From Paenibacillus albus (GTDB lineage Bacteria; Bacillota; Bacilli; Paenibacillales; Paenibacillaceae): DNA of 64,000 bases. The DNA lies in the NCBI RefSeq assembly GCF_003952225.1, contig NZ_CP034437.1:275001-339000 (forward strand). The letters are read 5' to 3'. The notes below the pieces were generated by a model. The model made no database searches. It was not told the origin of the DNA and saw only the letters and a program-made list of their open reading frames with translations. Below are positions 30,086 through 41,055 of this stretch, piece by piece (the stretch's first letter is position 1; every line of letters starts with the position of its first letter). A program made the position numbers and the translations under genes.

Positions 30086-30761
30086 ACCCGTACTCTCCTC
30101 TCAGTTCATCGCGCACAATCATTCCGTTCTCAATGGCGATGACACGTTTGCGGAGCGTATTGACGATCTCTTTGTTATGCGTGGCCATGATGATGGTGGT
30201 GCCGCGGAAATTAATTTCTTCGAGCAAATTCATAATGCCCCATGAAGTCTCAGGGTCGAGGTTCCCCGTAGGCTCGTCCGCTACGATGACAGCCGGATTG
30301 TTCACAATCGCCCGCGCTATCGCAACGCGCTGTTGTTCACCGCCGGACAGCTGTTGGGGCAGACTGTTATGCTTGCCGCGCAAGCCAACGAGCTCGAGCA
30401 CCTCCAGCGTCCGCTTCTTAATGATGCGGCGCGGAGCTTCGATAACTTCCATTGCGAAGGCAATGTTCTCATACACCGTCAGCTTCGGGAGCAGTCTGTA
30501 ATCTTGGAAAATAACGCCGATGTTGCGGCGTACATATGGAATCTTGCGAGGCTTCAGCTTGCCGATATTAAAACCGTTAACGGAAATTTGACCTTTAGTC
30601 GGAATTTCTTCACGGTAGATGAGTTTCATGAATGTCGATTTTCCGGCCCCTGATGGCCCAACCAGGTATACAAATTCGTTGCGGTCGATACGAACGGAAA
30701 CGCCGCGAAGCGCGTGAGTGCCATCTGCGTACGTCTTCCAAATGTCTTGCAGTTCAATCAC
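30075..30761 (-). CDS. ftsE: Cell division ATP-binding protein FtsE
   Basis: 228 residues. ABC ATPase with Walker A GPSGAGKST (about 36-44), Q-loop, signature LSGGEQQRVAIA near 138 and Walker B VIVADEPTGNLD near 160. FtsE partners FtsX at the septum or in sporulation. The start is GTG with AGGA nine bases upstream. Confidence 0.95.
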   Translation of the reverse strand: MIELQDIWKTYADGTHALRGVSVRIDRNEFVYLVGPSGAGKSTFMKLIYREEIPTKGQISVNGFNIGKLKPRKIPYVRRNIGVIFQDYRLLPKLTVYENIAFAMEVIEAPRRIIKKRTLEVLELVGLRGKHNSLPQQLSGGEQQRVAIARAIVNNPAVIVADEPTGNLDPETSWGIMNLLEEINFRGTTIIMATHNKEIVNTLRKRVIAIENGMIVRDELRGEYGYES

Positions 30762-30998
30762 AATATCACATCCTGTAGGTAGTCAGCTTATTACTATTCG
30801 ACATGTTTTCGGTAAATCCTCTACCAAAGTACCGTTTTCTGCATTTTTCATATTTCTCATGGTGCATATTTATAGCGGGACATGTGAATAGGAGTCATAT
30901 TTTTCGACAAGTGATCGAAAGTGGACAATTCCTAGGCAAAAATCCTAGCTCGGCGCATATACATCTAGGAGGAATCCTTGTCCGAGGTGATGTGCGTT

Positions 30999-32513
30999 AT
31001 GAAACGATCGCAGCTGTATCTGATATGGGGCGCTATTGGGGTATGTCTCCTTGTGCTCTCTGCTGGCGCAGGACTTGTATGGAATTACGCTTCGCTGAAG
31101 ACGGTCCCGAAGCAGGTGAGCATTGCGCTAACGAAGAACGGAGCAGGACTTTCGAAGCAGCAAACGCTGCTGAAGAGCGATGCCGTTCTCGCTGCTGGCG
31201 GAATGAAAGAAACCGATGCGCTGCAGCTGCTTGCCTCCCGGAAGCAGGCGCTAGAACAGCTGGCGGTGACGATTAACGGCAGCGGTGCTGTTAAGGATGG
31301 TAAGAAGCGGACATGGACGTTAGCCGAGCTGGGGATTTCGGTGAGCATAGCGGATGCGCAGCGTGCGATTGAGGGGCTGCATCAGGGTAGTGTGGTGGAT
31401 CGCGCGCGCTACCGGTGGCATTTTTCGAAACAGCTGGAAATAAAGGTCGTCTTCGATCGGGCCAAGTTTGCACAGCAGGTGCTGAGCCAGTGGGGTTATA
31501 TTAATACGGGTGAGCCGGTCAATGCGAAGCGTACCATTACTGCGCGGGATGAGGTCATCAATTGGCCGCATAAAGATGTGAACAGGCTCGATACCGATAA
31601 AATGTTTGCTCAAGCAGTGACGTCGATCGAGACTGCTCTGCGCGATAATTGGAGCGCTGGTGGCGGTGCTGCATCGATGAAGCCCATGACCTGGCCGCTC
31701 AAGCTGAAAGTGGTGCATCCCAATGTGACGCTTGATCGGCTGAAAGAGGAAGGTGTCGACCGGCTGCTCGTCTCCTTCACGACGGAGTTTGCAACCAGCG
31801 GTGCGGGACGTGCTTATAACGTGACGATGACAGCGCGTACGCTAAATGACTGGGATCTAGCGCCTGGCGAGGTCTTCGACTATAGCACTGTCATTAAGCA
31901 AACGAACAAGCAGTATGGCTACCGCCAAGCTCCGGTCATTCTGAACGGTGAATTCGTTCCCGGTATCGGCGGCGGCATCTGCCAGGTGTCGAGCACGCTG
32001 TATAACGCCGCGCTGTTAGTGGGGCTTGATATGGTCGAGCGGCGCAACCATTCGCTGCCTGTCTCCTACCTGCCGCTCGGTCGCGATGCTACCTTTGCCG
32101 ACGATGCGATTAACTTCCGCTTTAAGAACACGACGGGCAAGCATCTGCTCATCCGCACCTCCGTGGAAGGACGCAAGCTAACGGTGAAGCTGTTCGGCAC
32201 GCTGCCCAAGGGCGTGTCCTACTCGCTGGAATCCGCAACGATCGGTACTGTTGTGCCGCCGATGAAGGAAATCGCGAAAGTAGGCCTCTCGCGCGGTGAC
32301 CGCCAACTCTTAGTCGAGGGCAAGTCCGGCTATGTCGTTGAAACTTACCGCATCAAGAAGATCGGCGGCAAGCAAGTGTCCCGCGCACGAATCTCGCGGG
32401 ATGTGTACAAGGCGCAGCCGGCTATCTATGCGGTATCGCCAGAGCAGTCGAGACTGCACGGCGGCGGCGCCGACAAGGAGAAGCCGCTGCTGGAGGATGG
32501 GGTTGGGCAGTAG
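30999..32513 (+). CDS. VanW-family membrane-anchored exported protein
   Basis: 504 residues from ATG: one N-terminal transmembrane segment (about 5-28), a ~230-residue extracellular region, a VanW domain (about 265-400; APGEVFDYSTVI, GIGGGICQVSSTLYNA, RNHSLPVSYLPLG) and a G5-like C-terminal stretch. VanW is found in vancomycin-resistance clusters and many cell-wall proteins; its activity is not established. Two start options exist: TTG at 30978 with AGGAGG five bases upstream, and ATG at 30999 with GAGGTGAT, a perfect complement to the 16S tail, seven bases upstream. It is the only plus-strand gene among the division and arginine genes. Confidence 0.87.
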   Translation: MKRSQLYLIWGAIGVCLLVLSAGAGLVWNYASLKTVPKQVSIALTKNGAGLSKQQTLLKSDAVLAAGGMKETDALQLLASRKQALEQLAVTINGSGAVKDGKKRTWTLAELGISVSIADAQRAIEGLHQGSVVDRARYRWHFSKQLEIKVVFDRAKFAQQVLSQWGYINTGEPVNAKRTITARDEVINWPHKDVNRLDTDKMFAQAVTSIETALRDNWSAGGGAASMKPMTWPLKLKVVHPNVTLDRLKEEGVDRLLVSFTTEFATSGAGRAYNVTMTARTLNDWDLAPGEVFDYSTVIKQTNKQYGYRQAPVILNGEFVPGIGGGICQVSSTLYNAALLVGLDMVERRNHSLPVSYLPLGRDATFADDAINFRFKNTTGKHLLIRTSVEGRKLTVKLFGTLPKGVSYSLESATIGTVVPPMKEIAKVGLSRGDRQLLVEGKSGYVVETYRIKKIGGKQVSRARISRDVYKAQPAIYAVSPEQSRLHGGGADKEKPLLEDGVGQ

Positions 32514-32547
32514 TACTTAGTGCCGCCCCCACCTTCACGCAACAACG

Positions 32548-32613
32548 AAAAAAGCCCGCTCGCGCCACACCGCTTGATCAACTTGATCAGCAGTGAGACT
32601 CGAACGGGCTTTT
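32548..32613 (-). terminator. Shared terminator between the VanW gene and argH
   Basis: AAAAGCCCG / CGGGCTTTT arms with an internal loop of some 45 bases that also folds; T-runs on both strands, between convergent genes. Confidence 0.7.
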
Positions 32614-32619
32614 CATTTA

Positions 32620-34035
<1,416 letters not shown>

Positions 34036-34085
34036 AGTAGGTGCACTCCTTTATATGCGCGCAGATTGCTCTGTAGTCGCTCTCT

Positions 34086-35324
34086 TTATTGCTTCTTGCT
34101 TTGCTCCACACCGGAGGATACCTTCAGACGCAGCGCGTTGAGGCGGATAAAGCCGGTTGCATCGCCTTGATCGTACGCTTTGGACGGATCTGCTTCCATC
34201 GTTGCAATATCCGGGTTGTATAGACTCACTGGGCTCTTCACGCCAGCGCCAATAACATTACCTTTGTACAGCTTCAGACGCACGACGCCTGTAACGTTCT
34301 TCTGGCTTTCCAGCACCAACGCTTGCAGAGCAAGGCGCTCAGGCGCGAACCAGAAACCGTTGTAAACGAGCGATGCGTATTTGGAAATGAGCGAGTCACG
34401 CAGGTGCATAACGTCGCGGTCCATTGTGAGCGACTCCATTTTGCGGTGCGCGGTGAACAGAATTGTACCGCCTGGCGTCTCGTATACGCCACGGCTCTTC
34501 ATGCCGACGAAACGGTTCTCGACCATATCGACGCGGCCGATACCGTGCTTGCCGCCAAGCTCGTTCAGCTTCTCCATGACTTCGAGCGGGCTCAAAGCTT
34601 TGCCGTTAACCGCCGTACAGTTACCGCCTTCGAAAGTAAGCTCTACATATTCGGATTGATCCGGCGCATCCTCAGGGGATACGGACAGAACGAACATGCC
34701 TTTGTTCTCATCGCTGCTCGGATCGAACCAAGGATCCTCCAGCATGCCGCTCTCAAAGCTGATATGCAGCAGGTTGCGGTCCATCGAGTATGGCTTTGCA
34801 GCCGACGCCTGTACCGGAATGTTATGCTTCTCCGCGTATGCGATCATCTCTGCACGTCCCGGGAACTGCTCGCGGAATTCTTCAAGGCGCCATGGCGCGA
34901 TAACCGCGATGTCCGGTGCTAGTGCAGCAGCCGTAAGCTCGAAGCGAACTTGGTCGTTTCCTTTGCCCGTTGCGCCGTGCGCAATTGCCGTCGCGCCTTC
35001 AGCGCGAGCGATGTCAACCATACGCTTCGCGATCAGCGGTCGAGCAATCGAGGTGCCGAGCAGGTACTGCCCTTCATACAGCGCGCCGGATTGGAACATC
35101 GGATAAATAAAGTCCTGTGCAAACTCATCGCGCAGGTCATCGATATAGACTTTGGAAGCGCCTGTCGCCAGTGCTTTCTCTTCCAGACCGTCAAGCTCAT
35201 CCTTCTGTCCGATATCTGCCGTGAATGCGATGATCTCCGCATCATATGTTTCTTTCAGCCATTTCAAAATAACGGACGTGTCCAGACCGCCCGAGTATGC
35301 CAGTACGATTTTTTCCTTCGCCAT
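34086..35324 (-). CDS. argG: Argininosuccinate synthase
   Basis: Joins citrulline and aspartate with ATP to argininosuccinate. 412 residues with the PP-loop [11 protein letters not shown] at the N-terminus and [10 protein letters not shown] in the middle. ATG with AAGGAG upstream at a somewhat long distance. Placed between argF and argH in the operon. Confidence 0.97.
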   Translation of the reverse strand: MAKEKIVLAYSGGLDTSVILKWLKETYDAEIIAFTADIGQKDELDGLEEKALATGASKVYIDDLRDEFAQDFIYPMFQSGALYEGQYLLGTSIARPLIAKRMVDIARAEGATAIAHGATGKGNDQVRFELTAAALAPDIAVIAPWRLEEFREQFPGRAEMIAYAEKHNIPVQASAAKPYSMDRNLLHISFESGMLEDPWFDPSSDENKGMFVLSVSPEDAPDQSEYVELTFEGGNCTAVNGKALSPLEVMEKLNELGGKHGIGRVDMVENRFVGMKSRGVYETPGGTILFTAHRKMESLTMDRDVMHLRDSLISKYASLVYNGFWFAPERLALQALVLESQKNVTGVVRLKLYKGNVIGAGVKSPVSLYNPDIATMEADPSKAYDQGDATGFIRLNALRLKVSSGVEQSKKQ

Positions 35325-35370
35325 GAGTTCGTTAACGCTCCTTATTTATAATTTCATTTATTTAATGCCA

Positions 35371-36327
35371 TTACATGATGGCAGCCATGATCGCTTTCTG
35401 TGCGTGCAGACGGTTCTCCGCCTGATCAAAAATAATCGAGTGCTTGCCGTCGATGACGCCTTCGCTCACTTCTTCGCCACGATGCGCAGGCAGGCAGTGC
35501 ATGAACAGGTAATCGCTCTTCGCATAACGCGCAAGCTCCTCATTCACCTGGAAGTTTGCAAAAGCAAGCTCGCGCTCCTTCTGCTCCGCTTCAAAGCCCA
35601 TGCTCGCCCATACGTCCGTGTAGACAACATCCGCATCCGCAATCGCTTCCTTCGGATCACGGCAGACGACAATGCGCGAGCCCGTCTCCGCTGCATTCTC
35701 CTTCGCCTGACGAATGATTTCCGCGTCCGGTTCGTAGCCTTCCGGAGTCGCCACCGAAATGTGCATGCCAAGCTTGGCAGCGCCCATCATCAAAGAGTGG
35801 ACCATATTGTTGCCGTCGCCAATGTACGCAACCTTCAGCCCTTCCAGGCGGCCCTTATGCTCAAGCACGGTTTGATAATCACAAAGCGCCTGACAAGGGT
35901 GGGACAGATCTGTAAGGCCGTTAATGACCGGAATCGTTGCAGCGCGCGCAAGCTCGATGACGGTGCGGTGCGCAAACGTACGGATCATAATGCCGTCCAC
36001 ATAACGCGACATGACCTGCGCCGTGTCGGAGATCGGCTCGCCGCGGCCGATTTGCAGATCGTTGCGGCTTAGGAACAGCGCATGCCCGCCGAGCTGGTAC
36101 ATGCCCACCTCGAACGAAACGCGCGTACGCGTCGATGATTTCTCAAAAATCATGCCGAGCGTCTTGCCCTTCAGCGGGTGAAACACTTCACCGGCCTTCT
36201 GCTTACGCTTCAGATCGATCGCCAGATCGATCAGATAGCGTACCTCAGCTGGCGAATAGTCCGCGAGCCCAATAAAGTCGCGGCCTTTTAGGCTAACCGC
36301 CATTTCTTCCGTTAACAGATTCGTCAT
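35371..36327 (-). CDS. argF: Ornithine carbamoyltransferase
   Basis: Makes citrulline from ornithine and carbamoyl phosphate. 318 residues with the carbamoyl phosphate motif SSTRTRVSFE (about 56-65), HPCQALCDYQT in the middle and FMHCLPAHRGEEV towards the C-terminus. ATG at 36327 with AAGGGAG ten bases upstream. No carAB is next to it, so carbamoyl phosphate comes from genes elsewhere. Confidence 0.97.
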   Translation of the reverse strand: MTNLLTEEMAVSLKGRDFIGLADYSPAEVRYLIDLAIDLKRKQKAGEVFHPLKGKTLGMIFEKSSTRTRVSFEVGMYQLGGHALFLSRNDLQIGRGEPISDTAQVMSRYVDGIMIRTFAHRTVIELARAATIPVINGLTDLSHPCQALCDYQTVLEHKGRLEGLKVAYIGDGNNMVHSLMMGAAKLGMHISVATPEGYEPDAEIIRQAKENAAETGSRIVVCRDPKEAIADADVVYTDVWASMGFEAEQKERELAFANFQVNEELARYAKSDYLFMHCLPAHRGEEVSEGVIDGKHSIIFDQAENRLHAQKAIMAAIM

Positions 36328-36358
36328 AAATTTATATCTCCCTTTCTTCTACAGCTGT

Positions 36359-37567
36359 CTATACCGGAGCCGTTTGATCCGCAAAAATCGAAGTTAGAAT
36401 GCTTACGCCAAGATCGACTTCGTCGCGCGAAATGAGTAAGCTCGGCAGCAGACGAACTACATTCGGTCCAGCCGTTACAACGAGCAAGCCGCGCTTCTGA
36501 CCTTCCGCAATAATGTTCGCAACCGGACCGCTGCATACGATGCCGATCATCAGTCCTTTGCCGCGAATTTCTTGCACGAACGGGTTGCCGGCAAGTTTCT
36601 CACGCAGCTGGCTCATGAGATATTCGCCTGTTTCAGCTGCACGGTCTGCTGCTTTCTCTTCGAGCAGCGCTTCAATCGTCGCCTTCACGACAGCTGTAGC
36701 AATCGGGGTTCCGCCGAACGTCGAGCCGTGGCTGCCCGCATTAAACGCTTCTCTCAGCTCGCCCTTTGCGAGCATAGCGCCCACTGGGAAACCGCTTCCG
36801 AGCCCTTTTGCCAGCGTAAAGATATCCGGCTCAATGCCGTAATGCTGGAATCCGAACAGTTTACCCGTACGGCCCATGCCTGTTTGAATTTCATCAACAA
36901 TAAGAAGAATGCCGCGCTCCTTGCACACCTTCGCCAGATGCTGCACGAATGCAGGCTCTACTGGGATTACGCCGCCCTCGGCTTGAATCATCTCGATCAT
37001 GATCGCAGCCGTCTTATCGGTAATCGCCGCTTCCAGCGCCTCGTAGTCATGCAGTGGAATGTAGCGGAAGCCTTCCGGCAGCGGGCCGAAGCCTTCTTTT
37101 ACCTTCTCTTGGCCTGTTGCAGTCAGCGTTGCGAGCGTACGTCCATGGAACGATTGGGCGAACGTAATGATCTCGTTGCGACCGTTCCCCTTCACCTTCT
37201 GATGGTAACGGCGGGCCAGCTTAATTGCCGCTTCATTCGCCTCCGCGCCAGTGCTGCAGAAGAACACCGCGTCTGCATGGCTGTTATCGGTCAGCAGCTT
37301 CGCCGCCGCCTCCTGATTCGGAATGTGGAACAGGTTGGAAACATGCCATAGCTCATCGAGCTGCTTCACGAGCGCTTCCTTCACTTGCTTCGGCGCGTGG
37401 CCAAGGTTCGTGACGGCAAGGCCGCACATAAAGTCCAAATACTTATTACCTTGATCATCCCACAACCAACTGCCATCGCCCTTCACGAGCGCAATCGGGT
37501 ATCTTGCATACGTCGGAAAAAGAGAGCTGCTTGCTGTTTCTGCCACTTTGTTCATATCGCTCATCAT
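36359..37567 (-). CDS. argD: Acetylornithine aminotransferase
   Basis: PLP-dependent class III aminotransferase, 402 residues. PLP Lys in TLAKGLGSGFPVG near 260, DEIQTGMGRTG before it, and GAEANEAAIKLAR near 110. Converts N-acetylglutamate semialdehyde to N-acetylornithine. ATG at 37567 (two ATGs in a row nearby) with GGGGTG upstream. Confidence 0.96.
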   Translation of the reverse strand: MMSDMNKVAETASSSLFPTYARYPIALVKGDGSWLWDDQGNKYLDFMCGLAVTNLGHAPKQVKEALVKQLDELWHVSNLFHIPNQEAAAKLLTDNSHADAVFFCSTGAEANEAAIKLARRYHQKVKGNGRNEIITFAQSFHGRTLATLTATGQEKVKEGFGPLPEGFRYIPLHDYEALEAAITDKTAAIMIEMIQAEGGVIPVEPAFVQHLAKVCKERGILLIVDEIQTGMGRTGKLFGFQHYGIEPDIFTLAKGLGSGFPVGAMLAKGELREAFNAGSHGSTFGGTPIATAVVKATIEALLEEKAADRAAETGEYLMSQLREKLAGNPFVQEIRGKGLMIGIVCSGPVANIIAEGQKRGLLVVTAGPNVVRLLPSLLISRDEVDLGVSILTSIFADQTAPV

Positions 37568-37595
37568 TCGTTCACCCCGCTAAATAGTAATGGTA

Positions 37596-38375
37596 TTAAG
37601 CTTGCACAATGCGTGTGCCGATGCCGCCTTCGAGAACTGCTTTGCTCAGAACGCCAGGGACATCGCCATTCACGATAACAACTTCTTTCACTTGGCCGTG
37701 GATGCAGGCAATCGCTGCACGCACCTTCGGAATCATGCCGCCGTAGATTTCGCCGCTTGCGATCATCGCTTCGATCTCTTCGACAGTGACTGTCGGCAGT
37801 ACTTGCTTCTGGCCGTTCATAATGCCCGGCACGTCGGTGACAACGATCATCCGCTCTACGCCGAGATGCGACGCAACCGCGCCTGCCGCCGTATCCGCGT
37901 TAATGTTATACCGCTGGCCTGCCGCATCGATGCCGATCGGAGCGATGACAGGGATATAACCCATGCCCATCACGCCTTCAACGATCTTCGCGTTCACGTC
38001 GGTCACATCGCCGACGAAACCGATCTCATCCGCATTCGCCACCGGCTGTGCCTTAATGAGCTCGCCGTCTACGCCGGACAGTCCAAGCGACTTCGCGCCG
38101 CTTTGCTGAATGCGCCGAACGATCTCCTTGTTGATCCGCCCTGCGAGTACCATCTCGACGACATCAAGCACTTCGTCACTGGTCTTGCGCAGTCCGTTTA
38201 CAAACTCGCTCGCTATGCCTAACTTGCCGAGTGTCTCGGAGATTGCCGGACCGCCGCCATGGACGATAACCGCCTTCACGCCGCGCTCCTGCAGATCGCG
38301 CAGATCCTCGAAGAAAGAAGCCGGCAGCGCCGCCAAGGTGCTGCCTCCGCATTTCATTACAAACCGCTGTTCCAT
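37596..38375 (-). CDS. argB: Acetylglutamate kinase
   Basis: 259 residues, amino acid kinase fold: MKCGGSTL at the N-terminus, IVHGGGPAIS near 38-47 and NINADTAAGAVASHLG in the C-terminal half. Phosphorylates N-acetylglutamate. 28 bases upstream of argD. Usual feedback inhibition by arginine cannot be judged here. Confidence 0.96.
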   Translation of the reverse strand: MEQRFVMKCGGSTLAALPASFFEDLRDLQERGVKAVIVHGGGPAISETLGKLGIASEFVNGLRKTSDEVLDVVEMVLAGRINKEIVRRIQQSGAKSLGLSGVDGELIKAQPVANADEIGFVGDVTDVNAKIVEGVMGMGYIPVIAPIGIDAAGQRYNINADTAAGAVASHLGVERMIVVTDVPGIMNGQKQVLPTVTVEEIEAMIASGEIYGGMIPKVRAAIACIHGQVKEVVIVNGDVPGVLSKAVLEGGIGTRIVQA

Positions 38376-38429
38376 CGTTCGCCCGTTCTCCTTCTATCCG
38401 AAAGCGGCGTTAGCTCGCGCCGCTATCTC

Positions 38430-39668
38430 TTATGTGCGGTATGCCGCGTTGATGCGGACATAATCATAGGTCAAGTCGCAGCCCCACGCCGTTGCTGTGC
38501 CTTCGCCCATATGCAAATCGACATAAATGACAACCGTGTCGCCTTTCAAATACACGAGTGCAGCCTCTTCGTCAAAAGCAACCGGACGCGACTGTGTCAG
38601 CGTCACGATGTCACCGAGAGCGATATCGACTGTCTCAGGGTTAACGGCAACGCCTGCACGTCCGACTGCCGCAATGATGCGGCCCCAGTTCGCGTCTGCG
38701 CCGAATACAGCGGATTTCACGAGCGAAGAACCGATAACCGTCTTCGCAATCGCCTGTGCGGATGCATCCGACTCAGCTCCGCGCACTTGTACTTCTACAA
38801 GCTTCGTTGCGCCTTCGCCGTCACGCGCGATTGCTTTCGCCAGCACTTCGCATACATAGCGAAGACCTTCCGCGAACGCCGCGTAATCCGGGTGACTTGC
38901 GTTTAATTCGTCATTGCCTGCAAAACCGCTCGCCATCGCTACTAGCATGTCGTTCGTGCTTGTATCGCCATCAACTGTAATCATGTTGAACGTCACGTCC
39001 GTCACTTGACGAAGCAGCGTGTGCAGCGCTTCACTGCCGATAGCCGCATCCGTCGTTACGAAACCGAGCATTGTCGCCATGTTCGGATGAATCATGCCGC
39101 TACCTTTGGAAGCGCCGGCGATATGCACCGTCTTGCCGTCGATGACAACGGAGACGCATACTTCCTTCTTCACGAGGTCCGTCGTCAGAATCGCTTGGCA
39201 GAAGTCATCCGCCGCTTCGTAGGAGGAACCGAGTCGCGCCGGCAATTCTGCAATACCGCCGCGCACACGGTCCATCTTCAGCAGCTCGCCGATGACGCCT
39301 GTGGACGCGACAGCAACTTGCTCTGCGGGCACGCCGATTGCTTCCGCGAACGCGCTGCGCATCTCGTAAGCATCAGCTTCGCCCTGCTTGCCTGTGCAAG
39401 CATTCGCGTTGCCGCTGTTCACGATCACTGCGCGCAGCTTGCCGCTTGCGATGCTCTCGCGCGTCACTTGAATCGGCGCCGCTTGGAATACATTCGTCGT
39501 GTACACGCCAGCTGCTGCTGCGGGTACTTCGCACACGATTGCGCCAATATCATGGCGCGTCGTCTTCTTCAAACCGCAATGTAGTCCTGCGGCTTTAAAG
39601 CCTTGAGGTGTCGTGACGGAGCCATCCGGTACGACTGTATAAGTTGCTGCAATGTTCCCCTGTCCCAT
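38430..39668 (-). CDS. argJ: Bifunctional ornithine acetyltransferase/N-acetylglutamate synthase
   Basis: 412 residues. The self-cleaving Thr lies in HPNMATMLGF near residue 196; the oxyanion-hole region is VASTGVIGE near 120. Recycles the acetyl group from acetylornithine to glutamate, which explains why the operon has no argA. It is separated from argC by 196 bases filled by a long palindrome, described as its own entry. Confidence 0.96.
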   Translation of the reverse strand: MGQGNIAATYTVVPDGSVTTPQGFKAAGLHCGLKKTTRHDIGAIVCEVPAAAAGVYTTNVFQAAPIQVTRESIASGKLRAVIVNSGNANACTGKQGEADAYEMRSAFAEAIGVPAEQVAVASTGVIGELLKMDRVRGGIAELPARLGSSYEAADDFCQAILTTDLVKKEVCVSVVIDGKTVHIAGASKGSGMIHPNMATMLGFVTTDAAIGSEALHTLLRQVTDVTFNMITVDGDTSTNDMLVAMASGFAGNDELNASHPDYAAFAEGLRYVCEVLAKAIARDGEGATKLVEVQVRGAESDASAQAIAKTVIGSSLVKSAVFGADANWGRIIAAVGRAGVAVNPETVDIALGDIVTLTQSRPVAFDEEAALVYLKGDTVVIYVDLHMGEGTATAWGCDLTYDYVRINAAYRT

Positions 39669-39711
39669 CTTTCAATCGCGTCTCCCTTTTTAGTAAAAGT
39701 GTGCTTAGGAA

Positions 39712-39851
39712 GCGCACCTGCGGTCGGTATGGGCCTCCACTCGCTGTTGTATTCGGATTACTTTTGATTTTATAAGACATTATTAGGTTGTAATCCGACT
39801 ACAAAGGCGACCGCTGTCGCTGTTCCGGCTCCATACCGCCCTCCGGTGCTC
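39712..39851. repeat. Long imperfect palindrome filling the argC-argJ gap
   Basis: Nested arms share one centre: TTGTATTCGGATTAC (39747-39761) with GTAATCCGACTACAA (39790-39804; one mismatch in 15), CGGTATGG (39725-39732) with CCATACCG (39831-39838), and GCACC (39714-39718) with GGTGC (39845-39849). The transcript would form an extended hairpin of about 140 bases between the two cistrons. It could be a member of a dispersed palindromic repeat family or an element that sets argC versus argJ expression. It carries no convincing gene. Confidence 0.8.
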
Positions 39852-39864
39852 TTCTTATCACTTT

Positions 39865-40914
39865 TTACGGATATACCGGTACGAACTTCAAGCCTTCCGT
39901 CTCGTCCCAGCCCATCATTAGATTCAAGTTCTGGATCGCTTGCCCTGCAGCGCCCTTCACCAGGTTATCAATAACCGAGATAATCGTGATCCGCCCTGTG
40001 CGCTCATCGACGGCAAAGCCGATATCGCAGTAGTTCGAACCGTAAACTTCCTTCGTCGCCGGCCATGTGCCATTGCTGCGAACACGGACGAACGGACGAC
40101 CCTCATAATAATTACGGTATAGTGAAATGAAATCTTCGAGCTTATGGTCGCCTGTAACGGTTGCATACATCGTGCTCATAATGCCGCGCGTCATCGGTAC
40201 GAGATGTGTCGTGAACGTCGTGACAACCTTCTTGCCGGCCACGTCCGTCAGCACCTGCTCGATTTCTGGAATATGCTGATGCTTATTGATTTTGTAAGCT
40301 TTAAAGTTTTCATTCAGCTCGGAGTAATGCGTGCCTAGGCTCGCGCCGCGGCCTGCGCCGGATACGCCGGACTTCGCATCGATAATAATCGTCGCCGGAT
40401 CTATGTAGCCTTCCTTCACCGCCGGAATCAAACCAAGCAGCGTCGCTGTCGGGAAGCAGCCCGGATTGGATATTAGGTCCACGCCGCGCACGGCATCGCC
40501 GTACACTTCCGCAAGACCATATACCGCTTGATCCAAGAACTGCTGCTCCGCGGCCTCTTTCTTGTACCAAGTCTCGTACTCCGCGCGAGATTTCAGCCGG
40601 TGATCGCCGGAAATATCAATAACCTTCAAGCCTGCCGCGAGCAGGGAAGGCGTTAGCTTTGTTGCAATGCCTGCCGGTGTAGCTATAAATACGACATCCG
40701 CTTTGCTCTTGATCAAAGCCGGGTCGACATCATCAAGTAGATCTGTGCGAATTTCTGTCAGATGCGGAAAGCCCTCCGCAATTGGCGCTCCCGCGCTGGA
40801 AGATGAAACAACCGAGGTCACTTCCACCTTCGGATGGCTGGCTAGTAGCCTTATGAGCTCAACGCCGCCGTATCCGGTCGACCCGATAATTGCTGCCTTT
40901 ACTGATGTACTCAT
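39865..40914 (-). CDS. argC: N-acetyl-gamma-glutamyl-phosphate reductase
   Basis: 349 residues. N-terminal Rossmann motif GSTGYGGVELIRLL, catalytic Cys in SNPGCFPTA near 150. First gene of argCJBDFGH, downstream of a promoter covered by two ArgR-type boxes. ATG at 40914 with GGGAGAG upstream. Confidence 0.97.
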   Translation of the reverse strand: MSTSVKAAIIGSTGYGGVELIRLLASHPKVEVTSVVSSSSAGAPIAEGFPHLTEIRTDLLDDVDPALIKSKADVVFIATPAGIATKLTPSLLAAGLKVIDISGDHRLKSRAEYETWYKKEAAEQQFLDQAVYGLAEVYGDAVRGVDLISNPGCFPTATLLGLIPAVKEGYIDPATIIIDAKSGVSGAGRGASLGTHYSELNENFKAYKINKHQHIPEIEQVLTDVAGKKVVTTFTTHLVPMTRGIMSTMYATVTGDHKLEDFISLYRNYYEGRPFVRVRSNGTWPATKEVYGSNYCDIGFAVDERTGRITIISVIDNLVKGAAGQAIQNLNLMMGWDETEGLKFVPVYP

Positions 40915-40991
40915 ACCTGTTCTCTCCCATCCTATATTTCCTAACTATCCATTTTACACGAACAGGGGGATAGAGGAAATAGATAACACTT

Positions 40992-41005
40992 TGTATTATT
41001 ATACA
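40992..41005 (-). promoter_or_regulatory. ARG box 1 (ArgR/AhrC operator)
   Basis: TGTAT-TATT-ATACA, a palindrome with A/T centre like the ARG box half sites; overlaps the argC -10 element, so binding would block RNA polymerase. Confidence 0.6.
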
Positions 41006-41026
41006 TACGTATTCATATAAATACAA
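40998..41026 (-). promoter_or_regulatory. argC operon promoter
   Basis: Minus strand TTGTAT (41021-41026), 17-base spacer and TATAAT (40998-41003). Both ARG boxes overlap it. Transcript leader is about 80 bases. Confidence 0.72.
41009..41024 (-). promoter_or_regulatory. ARG box 2 (ArgR/AhrC operator)
   Basis: GTATTCATATAAATAC; arms GTATT/AATAC around an A/T-rich centre, resembling the ARG box consensus. It overlaps the -35 and its centre is 18 bases from box 1, so the two sites face the same side within about two helical turns. Confidence 0.65.
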
Positions 41027-41055
41027 CGCAAAATTTGTGGATATTTCGAACGTTT

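Noticed and set aside
39595-39780. 61-codon minus-strand frame over the argC-argJ palindrome
   Set aside because: It runs into argJ in another frame and its sequence is explained by the palindrome.
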